A stretch of 51,107 nucleotides of DNA from a virus: the IMG/VR virus record IMGVR_UViG_3300021420_000048, positions 1 to 51,107 of that record, one strand, 5' to 3'. Below, one piece after another: positions 16,115 to 24,511 of this stretch. How positions within the stretch are numbered: position 1 is the first letter of the stretch; every line of letters starts with the position of its first letter. The notes beneath the pieces were generated by a model, which was not told where the DNA came from, made no database searches, and was given only the letters and a program-made list of their open reading frames with translations. Made by a program: the position numbers and the translations under genes.

Positions 16115-17721
16115 AGCTGAATGCCCAGCAGCAGGCTTGTGTCGATGCTATAGATGGGGTGTACGCCGTAATAGCGGGGCCTGGAAGCGGAAAAACATCC
16201 GTTTTGGTTCAAAGACATTTGAATATGTTGTCTAAGGGTATACCATCTTCCGATATCTTAAACCTGACTTTTACCCACGCGGCCGCTTCTGAGATGGCCG
16301 ATCGGAGTGGGTTGTTGGATACAAAGAGGGTTTTCCGAACGTTTCATAGCTTCGCGATTGAGTTACTTAAGAAAGAAAAAGACCTCCTACCATTTAAATT
16401 GAACGATACGGTCATTCCGGTTGAGATGGAGGACTACAAGCTTTTGTTTGATTTGGTGAAGACTTATCCTACTATCAAAGATTTCAGAACTTTACAGGAT
16501 AAAATATCAGAGTGGAAGCGATCAGGAGTAGAGCCAGATGAAGCGATTAAAGAAGCGGAGAGATCAAGTGACAAATTCTCGTACTTCTACTCCTTGGCAT
16601 ACCGCGACTATGAGTATGGGTGTCGGAATCAAGGATGGCTCGACTTTGACAGTGTTATGCAAGAAGCCGTCTGGTTGTTGGAGATGCAACCCGAAGTCGT
16701 TACCCGTCATCAACGTAAGTATATTTCAGTTGACGAATGCCAAGATACTGATGTGGTGCAATTCCGAATGCTACAACTCATATTCGATGGAAATATCTTT
16801 GTTGTAGGCGACGAAAACCAGTTAATCTACGAGTGGAGATCGGCGCAGCCAGGTAATTTAACGAATTTTTGCAAACTCTTTCCGGATGCGAAGACACTTT
16901 TTCTGGGGCAAAATTTTAGAAGTACTGGGGCAATAGTCGGGTTGTTGAAGGAGATCCTGCCAGTCGATAACGGAATCGCGTCACATATGATTACCGAACG
17001 CGAGTACGGAGAAGAGCCAGAGTACATTCGCTACATGGATTCAGAGATTGAGGCTGATCGGGTTCTAGCCGCCATTACCGATCCTCTGAATACCGCAGTT
17101 TTAGCTAGAACAAATCGACAGCTTTTTATTTACCAGCGGCTATGTGCTATGCGCGGCATTAAATACAAGATTCTTGGAAAGAAAGATTTTTTTGACCAAA
17201 ATGAGATTAAAAGATTGTTGGCTTTCGCAAAGGACTCTATAGATCTTCGTCCAGCTCCTGCGGTTCTTACAGATTTGATTCAGCGGTATAGAATGCTTGA
17301 GACTTATAAGCACGCTGGCAGACCAATGGAATCAAATCCGATAGAGAACCTAAATGATTTGGTGAAGATGGCTGCTAATAAAGGAACGATTGAAGAGTTC
17401 TTGACTTGGCTTCGTAAACTGAAGTATAGTCGTCGTTCTGTTAAGGGATTAACACTCTCAACTGTCCATCAGGCAAAAGGTCGAGAATATAAACACGTTT
17501 TTGTCATCGGTGCTCACCAAGGTTCTATGCCGCACAGAGACGGAGAATTGCTAGAGGAAAAAAGGATTTTCTATGTAGCTTTAAGTCGTGCATCGGATAG
17601 GTTAACGGTGTCTTGTTCTAAAGAACCAACTATGTTCTTAAATAACCAGTTGTTTCAAATCTACACACCACCAATACAGGAGGAAAACAATGGAAGAGAA
17701 GAGATATATGTTGGTATCTGA
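16111..17721 (+). CDS. UvrD/Rep-like superfamily 1 DNA helicase
   Basis: All main SF1 motifs are seen: AGPGSGKTS (Walker A, K28), TFTHAAASEM (Ia), VDECQDTD (II), VGDENQLIYEWR (III), FLGQNFRST (IV), STVHQAKGREYKHVF (V) and FYVALSRASDRL (VI). At 536 residues it is shorter than bacterial UvrD. A 3'-5' DNA translocase for replication or recombination. GTG start overlapping the previous stop. Confidence 0.9.
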   Translation: MKLNAQQQACVDAIDGVYAVIAGPGSGKTSVLVQRHLNMLSKGIPSSDILNLTFTHAAASEMADRSGLLDTKRVFRTFHSFAIELLKKEKDLLPFKLNDTVIPVEMEDYKLLFDLVKTYPTIKDFRTLQDKISEWKRSGVEPDEAIKEAERSSDKFSYFYSLAYRDYEYGCRNQGWLDFDSVMQEAVWLLEMQPEVVTRHQRKYISVDECQDTDVVQFRMLQLIFDGNIFVVGDENQLIYEWRSAQPGNLTNFCKLFPDAKTLFLGQNFRSTGAIVGLLKEILPVDNGIASHMITEREYGEEPEYIRYMDSEIEADRVLAAITDPLNTAVLARTNRQLFIYQRLCAMRGIKYKILGKKDFFDQNEIKRLLAFAKDSIDLRPAPAVLTDLIQRYRMLETYKHAGRPMESNPIENLNDLVKMAANKGTIEEFLTWLRKLKYSRRSVKGLTLSTVHQAKGREYKHVFVIGAHQGSMPHRDGELLEEKRIFYVALSRASDRLTVSCSKEPTMFLNNQLFQIYTPPIQEENNGREEIYVGI

Positions 17722-17884
17722 TAACGATGGCAACGACTACATCATAGCCGTGGACGATATAGAGGATTTTGATAATTGGGTAGATAATGTAGAAGAGGGA
17801 GTTTCAATAAACAAAGATTATTATGAAAACCGTCGTGTTAATACTTCCGGCTGGACCTTTACCAATCCGCAAGGATGGAGGTAA
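17690..17884 (+). CDS. Hypothetical acidic protein, 64 aa
   Basis: Begins inside the helicase gene (32-base overlap) with an AGGAGG site. Asp-rich N-terminal half (DNDGNDYIIAVDDIEDFDNW). Function unknown. Confidence 0.6.
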   Translation: MEEKRYMLVSDNDGNDYIIAVDDIEDFDNWVDNVEEGVSINKDYYENRRVNTSGWTFTNPQGWR

Positions 17885-17886
17885 TC

Positions 17887-18057
17887 ATGATCGAAGACGG
17901 ATTAATCTTTTGTGACGAATGCGGTACGTGGTTTACAGAAGATGAGTTTGATGACATATTCACAGACGAAGATGATGGTAATATTTGCCGTTCATGTATA
18001 GAGTTTCTTGAGCAAGAAGACCAAGATTTAGAAGATGAGTGTGGTGGAGAAGCGTGA
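17887..18057 (+). CDS. Small acidic zinc-ribbon protein, 56 aa
   Basis: FCDECGTWF and ICRSCIEF form a CxxC ... CxxC zinc ribbon in a strongly acidic protein. The second ATG is chosen for its spacing from GGATGGAGG. Overlaps the following GTG start. Confidence 0.65.
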   Translation: MIEDGLIFCDECGTWFTEDEFDDIFTDEDDGNICRSCIEFLEQEDQDLEDECGGEA

Positions 18058-18521
18058 AAAAGAAGTGTTCTAAATGCAGAAAAACTCGCCTTTTAAAATT
18101 TTTTAATAAAGGTTCTCGCTATCGTATGGGTGTAACCAGTTGGTGCAAAACTTGTATCGCTGACCATAATAGAACTCCAGAAGCTAAGGAGAGAAACAAA
18201 CGAAAATGGATCGAGTACATATCCGATCCCACCAACAGGGAATATGAAAGAAAAAGAAGCCGAGAAAAATACTGGAGAGACCCCAAAAAGTACAAAGATC
18301 AAGTTTTACGCCGCTTGTTCGGTGTTTCATTAAAAAAGTTTCAACGAACGAAAAAGTGCCTCCTTTGTCAAAGAAAAGTTAAAAGGCTAGTTGCTGATCA
18401 TAATCATAAAACAGATACGTACAGAGGCGTTCTTTGCGTTACTTGTAATCTTATGTTGGGGTGGATTGAGAGATTTCCTAATATGCTTAGAAAGATAGAG
18501 GAGTATTTGAGGAGAGGCTAA
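18054..18521 (+). CDS. Endonuclease VII-like HNH protein
   Basis: The N-terminal CSKCRKTRLLKFF ... WCKTC zinc module and a basic linker rich in Arg and Lys are followed by CLLCQRKVKRLVADHNHKTD, YRGVLCVTCNLMLGW and a helical end: a complete endonuclease VII core with DHNH. GTG start, coupled to the previous stop. Third copy in the window; likely a homing-type or recombination nuclease. Confidence 0.8.
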   Translation: MKKKCSKCRKTRLLKFFNKGSRYRMGVTSWCKTCIADHNRTPEAKERNKRKWIEYISDPTNREYERKRSREKYWRDPKKYKDQVLRRLFGVSLKKFQRTKKCLLCQRKVKRLVADHNHKTDTYRGVLCVTCNLMLGWIERFPNMLRKIEEYLRRG

Positions 18522-19793
18522 ATGGCTTTCTTATACATCAATAATAAAGGCATTCCTTGGCGCAAGCATAGTTATTCTGCTGGGAATGATGCGGACCAAT
18601 GCATGTTTAAGTACTACCTGCGTCGGGTGTTAGGTTGGAAACCCCGAGATGACCGAGCTGCTTTCGCCTTCGGCCGAGCACTAGAAGAAAGTGTACAAAG
18701 TTTTCATGATAACAACGGCTGCGGGGCTGTTGAGGACTTTATACAGCGTTGGGCGGTTCATAAGGACGCCAATCTGAAGTATTCCAAAATCGAAGGTGGT
18801 TGGGAGCAGTTAAATCGTGCCGGTCAGGAAATGCTTCAGTTATACGCCATTCGTCAACCAAGTCTGCCTATTCCGCTAGGGGCGGGATCAATTTTTCAAC
18901 GGGAGTACGAGAAAGAGATGTTTCCCGGTGATCCTAACTATGGTGAGATTCTTGACGCTGGTAAGATAGACATTATCTCGTATGTTGATCCCAATCATCC
19001 TATGCTTCCTCCTATGGATTGGCCAGCAGAGCGAGGACCTCTACGACCTGCGCTGTATGATATGAAAACTAGTTGTTTGGACTTTCCAGATATCCCTGGT
19101 ATCGCGGCGTTTGATAAACAAATTCGTCGATACTCCTTTCTTTCTGGCATTGAAACGGGCGGTCTAATTTGGTTCAAAAAATGCGGTCACGGCATCCAAA
19201 AAGGTACTAGCGTAACTTTATTAAAAAATGTCTTGACAGGGAAGTGGACTGGTGGTATTGATATCAAAGCGGGAGACGAGGCTGTGGTGGCTTATATTCA
19301 AACGCCGATAAAACCAACAAAGAAAGAGCCGGATAAACAGCCGCCGTTGTCGTTGGGTGTTTATTTGGTTCAATCTGATTACTTCATTCGGCAGATGGAC
19401 GAAGTGCAAGGTCGAAGAGAGGACGGTGATTTAGATACAACTAACGAAGCTAAAGAACGAAAGTATGCTTGGCTACGAGAGAACGCTGTTCGTGTAGATG
19501 CTACGGAAGTCACCCGCCAACGCCTTCAGTTTAACGTTGGTATTATCAGCAAACAATCTGCTGAGGAAGCCGGCATGATAGCAGCTAGGCAGATAGTTCA
19601 GATTGTGAATGCTTGGAAGACGCAGACATGGATTAATAATTTCGGCGTGCGTTTTCCATGTAACGATATAACAGATCCATACTTCCGTGCTTTTGTTTTG
19701 AAGGATGAGGCGTTTAAGAAGGAAAACTTTACTCGTTCGGATGATGACTCAATTGACGAATTATTCACAGAAGAGGAACCAGAGGAGGTATAG
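18522..19793 (+). CDS. RecB/Cas4-like PD-(D/E)XK nuclease
   Basis: The N-terminal QCMFKYYLRRVLGW and FGRALEE helices, ILDAGKIDII with the metal Asp, and LYDMKTSC with the catalytic Lys match phage PD-(D/E)XK exonucleases of the Cas4/RecB type. Possible partner of the annealing-type and helicase genes in recombination. The C-terminus is very acidic (DDDSIDELFTEEEPEE). Confidence 0.75.
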   Translation: MAFLYINNKGIPWRKHSYSAGNDADQCMFKYYLRRVLGWKPRDDRAAFAFGRALEESVQSFHDNNGCGAVEDFIQRWAVHKDANLKYSKIEGGWEQLNRAGQEMLQLYAIRQPSLPIPLGAGSIFQREYEKEMFPGDPNYGEILDAGKIDIISYVDPNHPMLPPMDWPAERGPLRPALYDMKTSCLDFPDIPGIAAFDKQIRRYSFLSGIETGGLIWFKKCGHGIQKGTSVTLLKNVLTGKWTGGIDIKAGDEAVVAYIQTPIKPTKKEPDKQPPLSLGVYLVQSDYFIRQMDEVQGRREDGDLDTTNEAKERKYAWLRENAVRVDATEVTRQRLQFNVGIISKQSAEEAGMIAARQIVQIVNAWKTQTWINNFGVRFPCNDITDPYFRAFVLKDEAFKKENFTRSDDDSIDELFTEEEPEEV

Positions 19794-20527
19794 TGCAACT
19801 CTTTGAAGGCGATTGCTTAGAAATAATGAAGCAAATACCCGACAGTTCTGTTGATATGGTTTTCTGTGATTTGCCTTACGGTGTTACTGCCCGGAATGCT
19901 TGGGACGCCGTGATTCCTTTCGCGTCTTTATGGTCAGCATACGGTCGAGTTGTGAAAGAATCTGGGGTGATGGTTTTTACCGCAACACAACCTTTCGCTT
20001 CTGCATTGGTGATGTCTAAACCAGAGTGGTTCAAGTATGAGTGGATTTGGGAAAAGACTAAAACTACAGGGTTTTTGAATGCCAAGAAGCAACCGCTTCG
20101 TAACCACGAGCAAGTTTTGGTGTTTTATCAGAAACAACCAACGTATAATCCGCAAGGCATTTCGGAGTGTAATATTCAGTGTGACCGAGGCTCTGAAGAG
20201 GGTGTAGGGACAAATTATAATACAGCTAACCCGATTTACATCCAGACACAAACAGGTTATCCTCGCAGTGTTCAAAAATTCGCTAGCGAAGGTAAGACTG
20301 TTCATCCCACACAAAAACCATTGTCTTTAGTAGAATACTTAGTTAAGACATACACCTTAGAGAGCGAGACTGTGCTTGATAACTGTATGGGCTCCGGCAC
20401 TACTGGCGTAGCTTGCATTCAAACAGGCCGAGAGTTTATTGGTATAGAACAAAACCACGAGTATTTTCAAATAGCAAAAGCTAGGATAGAAAAAGCGATA
20501 AATAAAGATTTAAAGGAGGAACAATGA
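19793..20527 (+). CDS. DNA (N6-A/N4-C) methyltransferase, beta class
   Basis: The catalytic DLPYG motif comes first (FCDLPYG, about residues 24-30), then VHPTQKP, and the SAM motif NCMGSGTTGVAC near the C-terminus: the order of beta-class amino-methylases. No restriction enzyme alongside. GTG start behind GGAGGTATA, overlapping the upstream stop. Likely protects phage DNA. Confidence 0.85.
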   Translation: MQLFEGDCLEIMKQIPDSSVDMVFCDLPYGVTARNAWDAVIPFASLWSAYGRVVKESGVMVFTATQPFASALVMSKPEWFKYEWIWEKTKTTGFLNAKKQPLRNHEQVLVFYQKQPTYNPQGISECNIQCDRGSEEGVGTNYNTANPIYIQTQTGYPRSVQKFASEGKTVHPTQKPLSLVEYLVKTYTLESETVLDNCMGSGTTGVACIQTGREFIGIEQNHEYFQIAKARIEKAINKDLKEEQ

Positions 20528-20682
20528 ACTCGCCGAAGTGTCCTAACTGTTGTAGTACAAATAATCATAAACACGATACATATTGTGATGACGAACATGA
20601 AGAAGATAATTGTTTTCCTTTTTATTGCGACGATTGTGGAGAAGGATTTGAAGAAGATTACCTTGTTGAGGAGGAGCAATGA
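20524..20682 (+). CDS. Small acidic zinc protein, 52 aa
   Basis: AAGGAGG site; both ends overlap neighbours (ATGA). CPNCC near the start and YCDDCGEGF near the end make a zinc-ribbon-like arrangement in a highly acidic protein. Function unknown. Confidence 0.6.
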   Translation: MNSPKCPNCCSTNNHKHDTYCDDEHEEDNCFPFYCDDCGEGFEEDYLVEEEQ

Positions 20683-20915
20683 TTCGCTATCTTCAATGTA
20701 AAGTTACGGGTTGTAGAGAAGAGATTGAAATAAACGAATCTATTTCAATGAATTCTCTGTTTATTTGCAAACGTCATCCCCGGTCGGATCAAGTGGAGGC
20801 CGCAGGTCGAGTTTACGACCCCGAACACGACGAAAAAGACCAACAGATTCATTTCCAAACTCATGCCTTTGACAAAAACCTTGGCTGCGGTTCTTCAGCA
20901 CCGGAAGCGGAATGA
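20679..20915 (+). CDS. Hypothetical protein, 78 aa
   Basis: GAGGAGC site; overlaps both neighbours by four bases. Possible zinc ligands C-x4-C and CKRH. No family recognised. Confidence 0.6.
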   Translation: MIRYLQCKVTGCREEIEINESISMNSLFICKRHPRSDQVEAAGRVYDPEHDEKDQQIHFQTHAFDKNLGCGSSAPEAE

Positions 20916-21337
20916 ACAGTAATTCTTCGATGTTTGCGGAGTTACGAAAGTCCGTAGATGGTAGCGACAACTTCATGACTGGGCATCGCATCATTAAGAG
21001 CAAAGGACGGACTCGTAATGCTAGCAGGATTGCTCCAGAGTGGGCTCGCAGCGACGTTGAGGTTAGGAAAGTTCTACTTCGGTCTTTTCCAAAGCTGGAA
21101 ACTGATTCGAAGCAGAGGGGTAGAGCCGCTCGTTGGGCTTCGGTTATTCACCTCTATTTTCGGATGCAAGAAAGCTACCTTGAGATTGCACAAGAATTGG
21201 AAATCACGCCTACGGCGGTAAAGTTTTTGATTCGATCGATAAAAAGGGTCGCAGCGGGGAAAAGTGCTAATGGATCGGGGTTGCACGGTCGGAGACGAGG
21301 AGCACCCCTCAAAGGGAGACGTAATGAGCGAATATAA
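20912..21337 (+). CDS. Helix-turn-helix protein, sigma region 4-like
   Basis: Residues about 75-117 (IHLYFRMQESYLEIAQELE ... AVKFLIRSIKR) look like a sigma region 4-type helix-turn-helix in a basic protein. It could control middle or late phage transcription. The N- and C-termini are basic and probably disordered. No closer assignment possible. Confidence 0.55.
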   Translation: MNSNSSMFAELRKSVDGSDNFMTGHRIIKSKGRTRNASRIAPEWARSDVEVRKVLLRSFPKLETDSKQRGRAARWASVIHLYFRMQESYLEIAQELEITPTAVKFLIRSIKRVAAGKSANGSGLHGRRRGAPLKGRRNERI

Positions 21338-21566
21338 GTCGCAGTGCGGATGTGAAATTCATGTTGCACAGTGGACGACTAAACGAAAAATAGTTTCTGT
21401 TAAATACTGTTCTCTGCATAAATCAGCGGGGCTTCTTCTGCAATCTTTGAAATATGCTCGTTCTTTCATTCGCGGAAACGGATGCGCCGAAATTTCTTGC
21501 CCTGAGACGGTTAACGAACTAGACCGAGTAATTGCTCTTGCCGAGCGTAAAACAGGCGAAGAATAA
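21324..21566 (+). CDS. Hypothetical protein, 80 aa
   Basis: AAAGGGAGAC site inside the preceding gene. CGCEIHVAQW ... KYCSLHKSA gives a Cys/His pattern of a small zinc-binding domain common in phage proteins. Followed by the repeated leader element. Confidence 0.65.
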   Translation: MSEYKSQCGCEIHVAQWTTKRKIVSVKYCSLHKSAGLLLQSLKYARSFIRGNGCAEISCPETVNELDRVIALAERKTGEE

Positions 21567-21596
21567 ATCGTGCCACCATACAACTTACTTTTGGAG
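21567..21596 (+). promoter_or_regulatory. Repeated leader element, copy 2
   Basis: Matches the element at 3589-3618 in 27 of 30 positions; the three differences are together in the spacer. It ends with the GGAG ribosome site of the next gene. Confidence 0.6.
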
Positions 21597-21607
21597 ACTC
21601 TTTTCTA

Positions 21608-22126
21608 TTGCTGATGACCGAGGCGTTGGTATATTCTGTTACTGTACATTCCTGCCCTTTGGAACTGGGCTGGCTAACCTTTCCGACTTTGGAGTATCGT
21701 CCAGAAGGCAGTAGATTTATCATCAAAACAGACCGAGGCGTCTGGTACAGAGCTTTAGGTTTAAAGTGTTCCTGTAAGAAGACTGTTACGCGGGAGCAGG
21801 CCGACGATTTGTTGGAAACCGGACAGGCTCAACATTTGTATGATAGGTCGGTGCGGTGCGACCCAAAAAGAATTTGGATGCAACAGCAAGTGCAGGTTCC
21901 GCGAGTAGATTTAATCAGCAGGAGTGATATTGAGAGGGCCTACATCAGCGACGGAATTATGTCGGATAAGCAGAAAGAAGCTATTCAGTATATAGAAGAA
22001 GTTCACCAACTTTTTATGGAAAACAGGGCGAAATTGATTGTTCCTTTTCAGGAAAAGTGGCACGAAACGGATGGTTTGTTATTCCCCTTCGGCGCGGATC
22101 AAAGAACTCCAGGTGGTTATAAATGA
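21608..22126 (+). CDS. Hypothetical protein, 172 aa
   Basis: The TTG start is 11 bases from the GGAG of the repeated leader; an ATG two codons later is an alternative. No domain recognised; a central KCSCKK motif is followed by a mainly helical C-terminal half. Ends in ATGA overlap with the Dam-like gene. Confidence 0.6.
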   Translation: MLMTEALVYSVTVHSCPLELGWLTFPTLEYRPEGSRFIIKTDRGVWYRALGLKCSCKKTVTREQADDLLETGQAQHLYDRSVRCDPKRIWMQQQVQVPRVDLISRSDIERAYISDGIMSDKQKEAIQYIEEVHQLFMENRAKLIVPFQEKWHETDGLLFPFGADQRTPGGYK

Positions 22127-22551
22127 ATACTGCAGTTCATTTCTCTTCAGAGACGGATTTGTGGTCAACACCCCAAGATTTATTTGATGTTTTGGATGAG
22201 GAATTTTCATTTGATTGTGATGTATGTAGTACTGACGACAATGCAAAATGTCTTAAGCATTATACTAATGGTGAAGATGGGCTATTGCAAAATTGGGTTG
22301 GTAAGTGCTGGATGAATCCGCCCTATGGTCGAGAAATAGGTAAGTGGGTTAAGAAAGCATTTGATAGTGCTAAGAACGGCGCGACAGTTGTATGCTTGCT
22401 GCCAGCTCGGACGGATACAAAATGGTTTCATGATTATATTTATAATAAACACGAAATTAGGTTTATTAAAGGAAGATTAAAGTTTGGCGAGTCGAAAAAC
22501 TCGGCTCCATTTCCTTCGATGATAGTTGTTATGCGAGGTCGTAATGGTTGA
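22123..22551 (+). CDS. Phage N6-adenine DNA methyltransferase (Dam family)
   Basis: LWSTPQDLFDVLDEEFSFDCD followed by GLLQNW and the catalytic WMNPPYG is diagnostic of the short phage DNA N6-adenine methylase family. At 142 residues it is at the short end of that family. Third methylase in the window. Confidence 0.85.
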   Translation: MNTAVHFSSETDLWSTPQDLFDVLDEEFSFDCDVCSTDDNAKCLKHYTNGEDGLLQNWVGKCWMNPPYGREIGKWVKKAFDSAKNGATVVCLLPARTDTKWFHDYIYNKHEIRFIKGRLKFGESKNSAPFPSMIVVMRGRNG

Positions 22552-22960
22552 AAATGAGTTAGCTAAAGCCGTTCAGGACTTTAAAGAATCTCAAGAGCAG
22601 AAAACGTTTGCTGGTAGGCATCCTGAACTCGGCCGCATGATTACCTGTGTTGTCTGCGGCCTTCGGCATCGGTCCATACAAGTATGTAGGCAAAAGTTTG
22701 TTATAGAAGCCCCCGGCCCCGGCCGTCATCAGTTTGCAAAGCAGCGCTTTCATCCACATTACAGCAAACACGACCTGCAGTTAGTTCAGTTGACGCAGCA
22801 AATGTTTTCGAAAGAGGAGCCATTCTGGGGTACGCCGCTAGAGGCTATGAAGGAGGCGAGGAAGAAGGCTCAACGAATACTAACGGAGGCAAGAAAATTT
22901 AAGTCAAGGATCAAACGAATCCAGCAGCAGGAATCTCGGAGGATTAATCGTGAAAATTAG
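22544..22960 (+). CDS. Hypothetical protein with zinc-like motif, 138 aa
   Basis: Overlaps the methylase end. CVVCGLRHRSIQVC, a His-rich middle (FHPHYSKHD) and a long basic helical C-terminus (RKKAQRILTEARKFKSRIKR) suggest nucleic-acid binding. No named family. Confidence 0.6.
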   Translation: MVENELAKAVQDFKESQEQKTFAGRHPELGRMITCVVCGLRHRSIQVCRQKFVIEAPGPGRHQFAKQRFHPHYSKHDLQLVQLTQQMFSKEEPFWGTPLEAMKEARKKAQRILTEARKFKSRIKRIQQQESRRINREN

Positions 22961-23165
22961 TATTAGTAAATCCCAATATTATGAATTGACAGGTTTGATA
23001 CTATTAGCCACTAAACATAGCGAGCGCATTACTGAGATAATTCAAGCTATGCGTAAAATAACTGGAGAAGAAGACGAGAGCGGCCACTGTAGCGATGCTA
23101 TTTATGCACCATATACTGTGGATGAATTAATTAGACGACTAAGAATAAAAGTAAGAGAGCAATAA
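22950..23165 (+). CDS. Hypothetical protein, 71 aa
   Basis: GTG start behind CGGAGGATTAATC, overlapping the previous gene by 11 bases. Probably helical. Function unknown. Confidence 0.6.
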   Translation: MKISISKSQYYELTGLILLATKHSERITEIIQAMRKITGEEDESGHCSDAIYAPYTVDELIRRLRIKVREQ

Positions 23166-23191
23166 GATCTATAAAAATAGAGGAGAATAAG

Positions 23192-23404
23192 ATGCATAAA
23201 GAATTTGAATCTTACCGTCTTAACGAAAAAGGAAAACGTACTTTGTTTAGGGTTAAGGCTAGTTTTGATGCTCTTTTGAATGAATTAGAGGGCGCTTTGA
23301 TCCCAAGCAGAGAAATGTCTATCGTTCGCACAAAACTGGAAGAGGCGTCTTTTTACGCAGCAAAGGCTTTGTCTTTGGATCACACGAATCAAGAAAATGG
23401 GTGA
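23192..23404 (+). CDS. Acb2/Tad1 hairpin-like small protein
   Basis: A 70-residue, two-helix protein with F-x2-YRL near the start and a second helix reading SREMSIVRTKLEEASFYAAKAL. This matches the SRE-x-S-x4-TKLEEA-x3-A pattern I associate with phage Acb2/Tad1-hairpin proteins, whose studied members sequester cyclic nucleotide signals of CBASS or Thoeris defence. The assignment rests on remembered family patterns. Good GAGGAG site; opens the accessory island. Confidence 0.55.
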   Translation: MHKEFESYRLNEKGKRTLFRVKASFDALLNELEGALIPSREMSIVRTKLEEASFYAAKALSLDHTNQENG

Positions 23405-24194
23405 TTTATCCAAAGTCAGCATTGGCATCAAGACATTCCTAAGAGACGCGATGCTCTGCAATGCTATCGCCGCCATTGAGGATACGATGCCAGAAGCACA
23501 GATGATCATCGCTGATGACGGTGAATATACAGATAAAAAGCTTACTATGTACGATAATATGTTTCGTAATAAAGGCCATATTATAAAATACCTGCTTTTT
23601 GACTCAGGATTTGGTGCGAAGAGTAACAGGATTGCAGAAGCGTTCTTAGATTCTGAACGGGAGTATTTACTTATTGCGAGCGATGATTTTGACTTCCGTC
23701 CGCCAGAGGTTCGGCAAGGAATTGAGAAGCTGGTAGAAGTCTTAGACAGCGATCCTGGAATCCACATCGCTAGCGGGCGTGTAAACAACCGACTGTATGA
23801 GTTTGATTTGTTAGATGAGGGCAGCACGGTTACTGAGGTTCCTGTACAGATTTCTGGCAATGAGGGGTACGTACAGTGTGATTTAACTGTGAACTATAGC
23901 CTAGTTCGTAGGGAAGTTTTTGAGAAGGTACGATGGGACGAAGGTCCAGATTCGCCCCGCATCGGAGGTGGGGAGCACGCTGGATTTTTTCTGGATTGTA
24001 AGCGAGCTGGTTTTACGACAGTTTGGGTTAATCACGTCAATATCAACGAGCAAACCAGCGTAGAAGTAGATCCCCGATACAACGCTTATAGGGCTCGAGC
24101 CCGAAGCCGAGAACGATCTTGTTTCAAAAAACGCGGCATTAAAGAATATATTTTGGGAAACGGGCAAATTGACTATCTCGAGAAAGGGGCATGA
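23397..24194 (+). CDS. Glycosyltransferase, GT-A fold (GT2-like)
   Basis: VSIGIKTFLRD at the N-terminus, IIADDGEYT (nucleotide-sugar site) and IASDDFDF (DxD-like metal motif) are typical of GT-A transferases. A GGGEHAGFFLDCKRAGF segment resembles the catalytic region of galactosamine- or galactosyl-transferases. Donor and acceptor unknown. First glycosyltransferase of the island. Confidence 0.75.
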   Translation: MGDLSKVSIGIKTFLRDAMLCNAIAAIEDTMPEAQMIIADDGEYTDKKLTMYDNMFRNKGHIIKYLLFDSGFGAKSNRIAEAFLDSEREYLLIASDDFDFRPPEVRQGIEKLVEVLDSDPGIHIASGRVNNRLYEFDLLDEGSTVTEVPVQISGNEGYVQCDLTVNYSLVRREVFEKVRWDEGPDSPRIGGGEHAGFFLDCKRAGFTTVWVNHVNINEQTSVEVDPRYNAYRARARSRERSCFKKRGIKEYILGNGQIDYLEKGA

Positions 24195-24511
24195 AGCACC
24201 GAGGTGTTGAAGGAGGAACGATTTATGGTGAGCCTCTGTGCCGAACATGCCATCATTCGATCTATATCAAAGGAAAGGCTGAAGGGCAAGAGATGCTGAT
24301 GTGCGAATCAATAGGTTTTATGTTAAAAGCACCGCTGCCGTTTGAAGCATACGAGTGTTCTAGTTATTCAGATAAGCGCTTGCCATCTTTGCATGATATG
24401 GAAAAGACGGCTTGGATAATTCAGTCAGACGCTATTAATAACAAGATTGGTTTTGTGTCTCCAAAGCACAAAGAAGCACACAGGAAAGCTCTAGGCAGAG
24501 ATGACGACTAA
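24191..24511 (+). CDS. Hypothetical protein with CxxC, 106 aa
   Basis: ATGA overlap with the transferase before it. LCRTCHHS, MCES and ECSSYS may form a metal site. Lies between two glycosyltransferase genes and overlaps the second by 11 bases. Unknown function. Confidence 0.65.
   Translation: MKHRGVEGGTIYGEPLCRTCHHSIYIKGKAEGQEMLMCESIGFMLKAPLPFEAYECSSYSDKRLPSLHDMEKTAWIIQSDAINNKIGFVSPKHKEAHRKALGRDDD

Noticed and set aside
23285-23860. Leftward 191-codon frame
   Set aside because: Antisense to the small hairpin protein and a glycosyltransferase, both with good starts.
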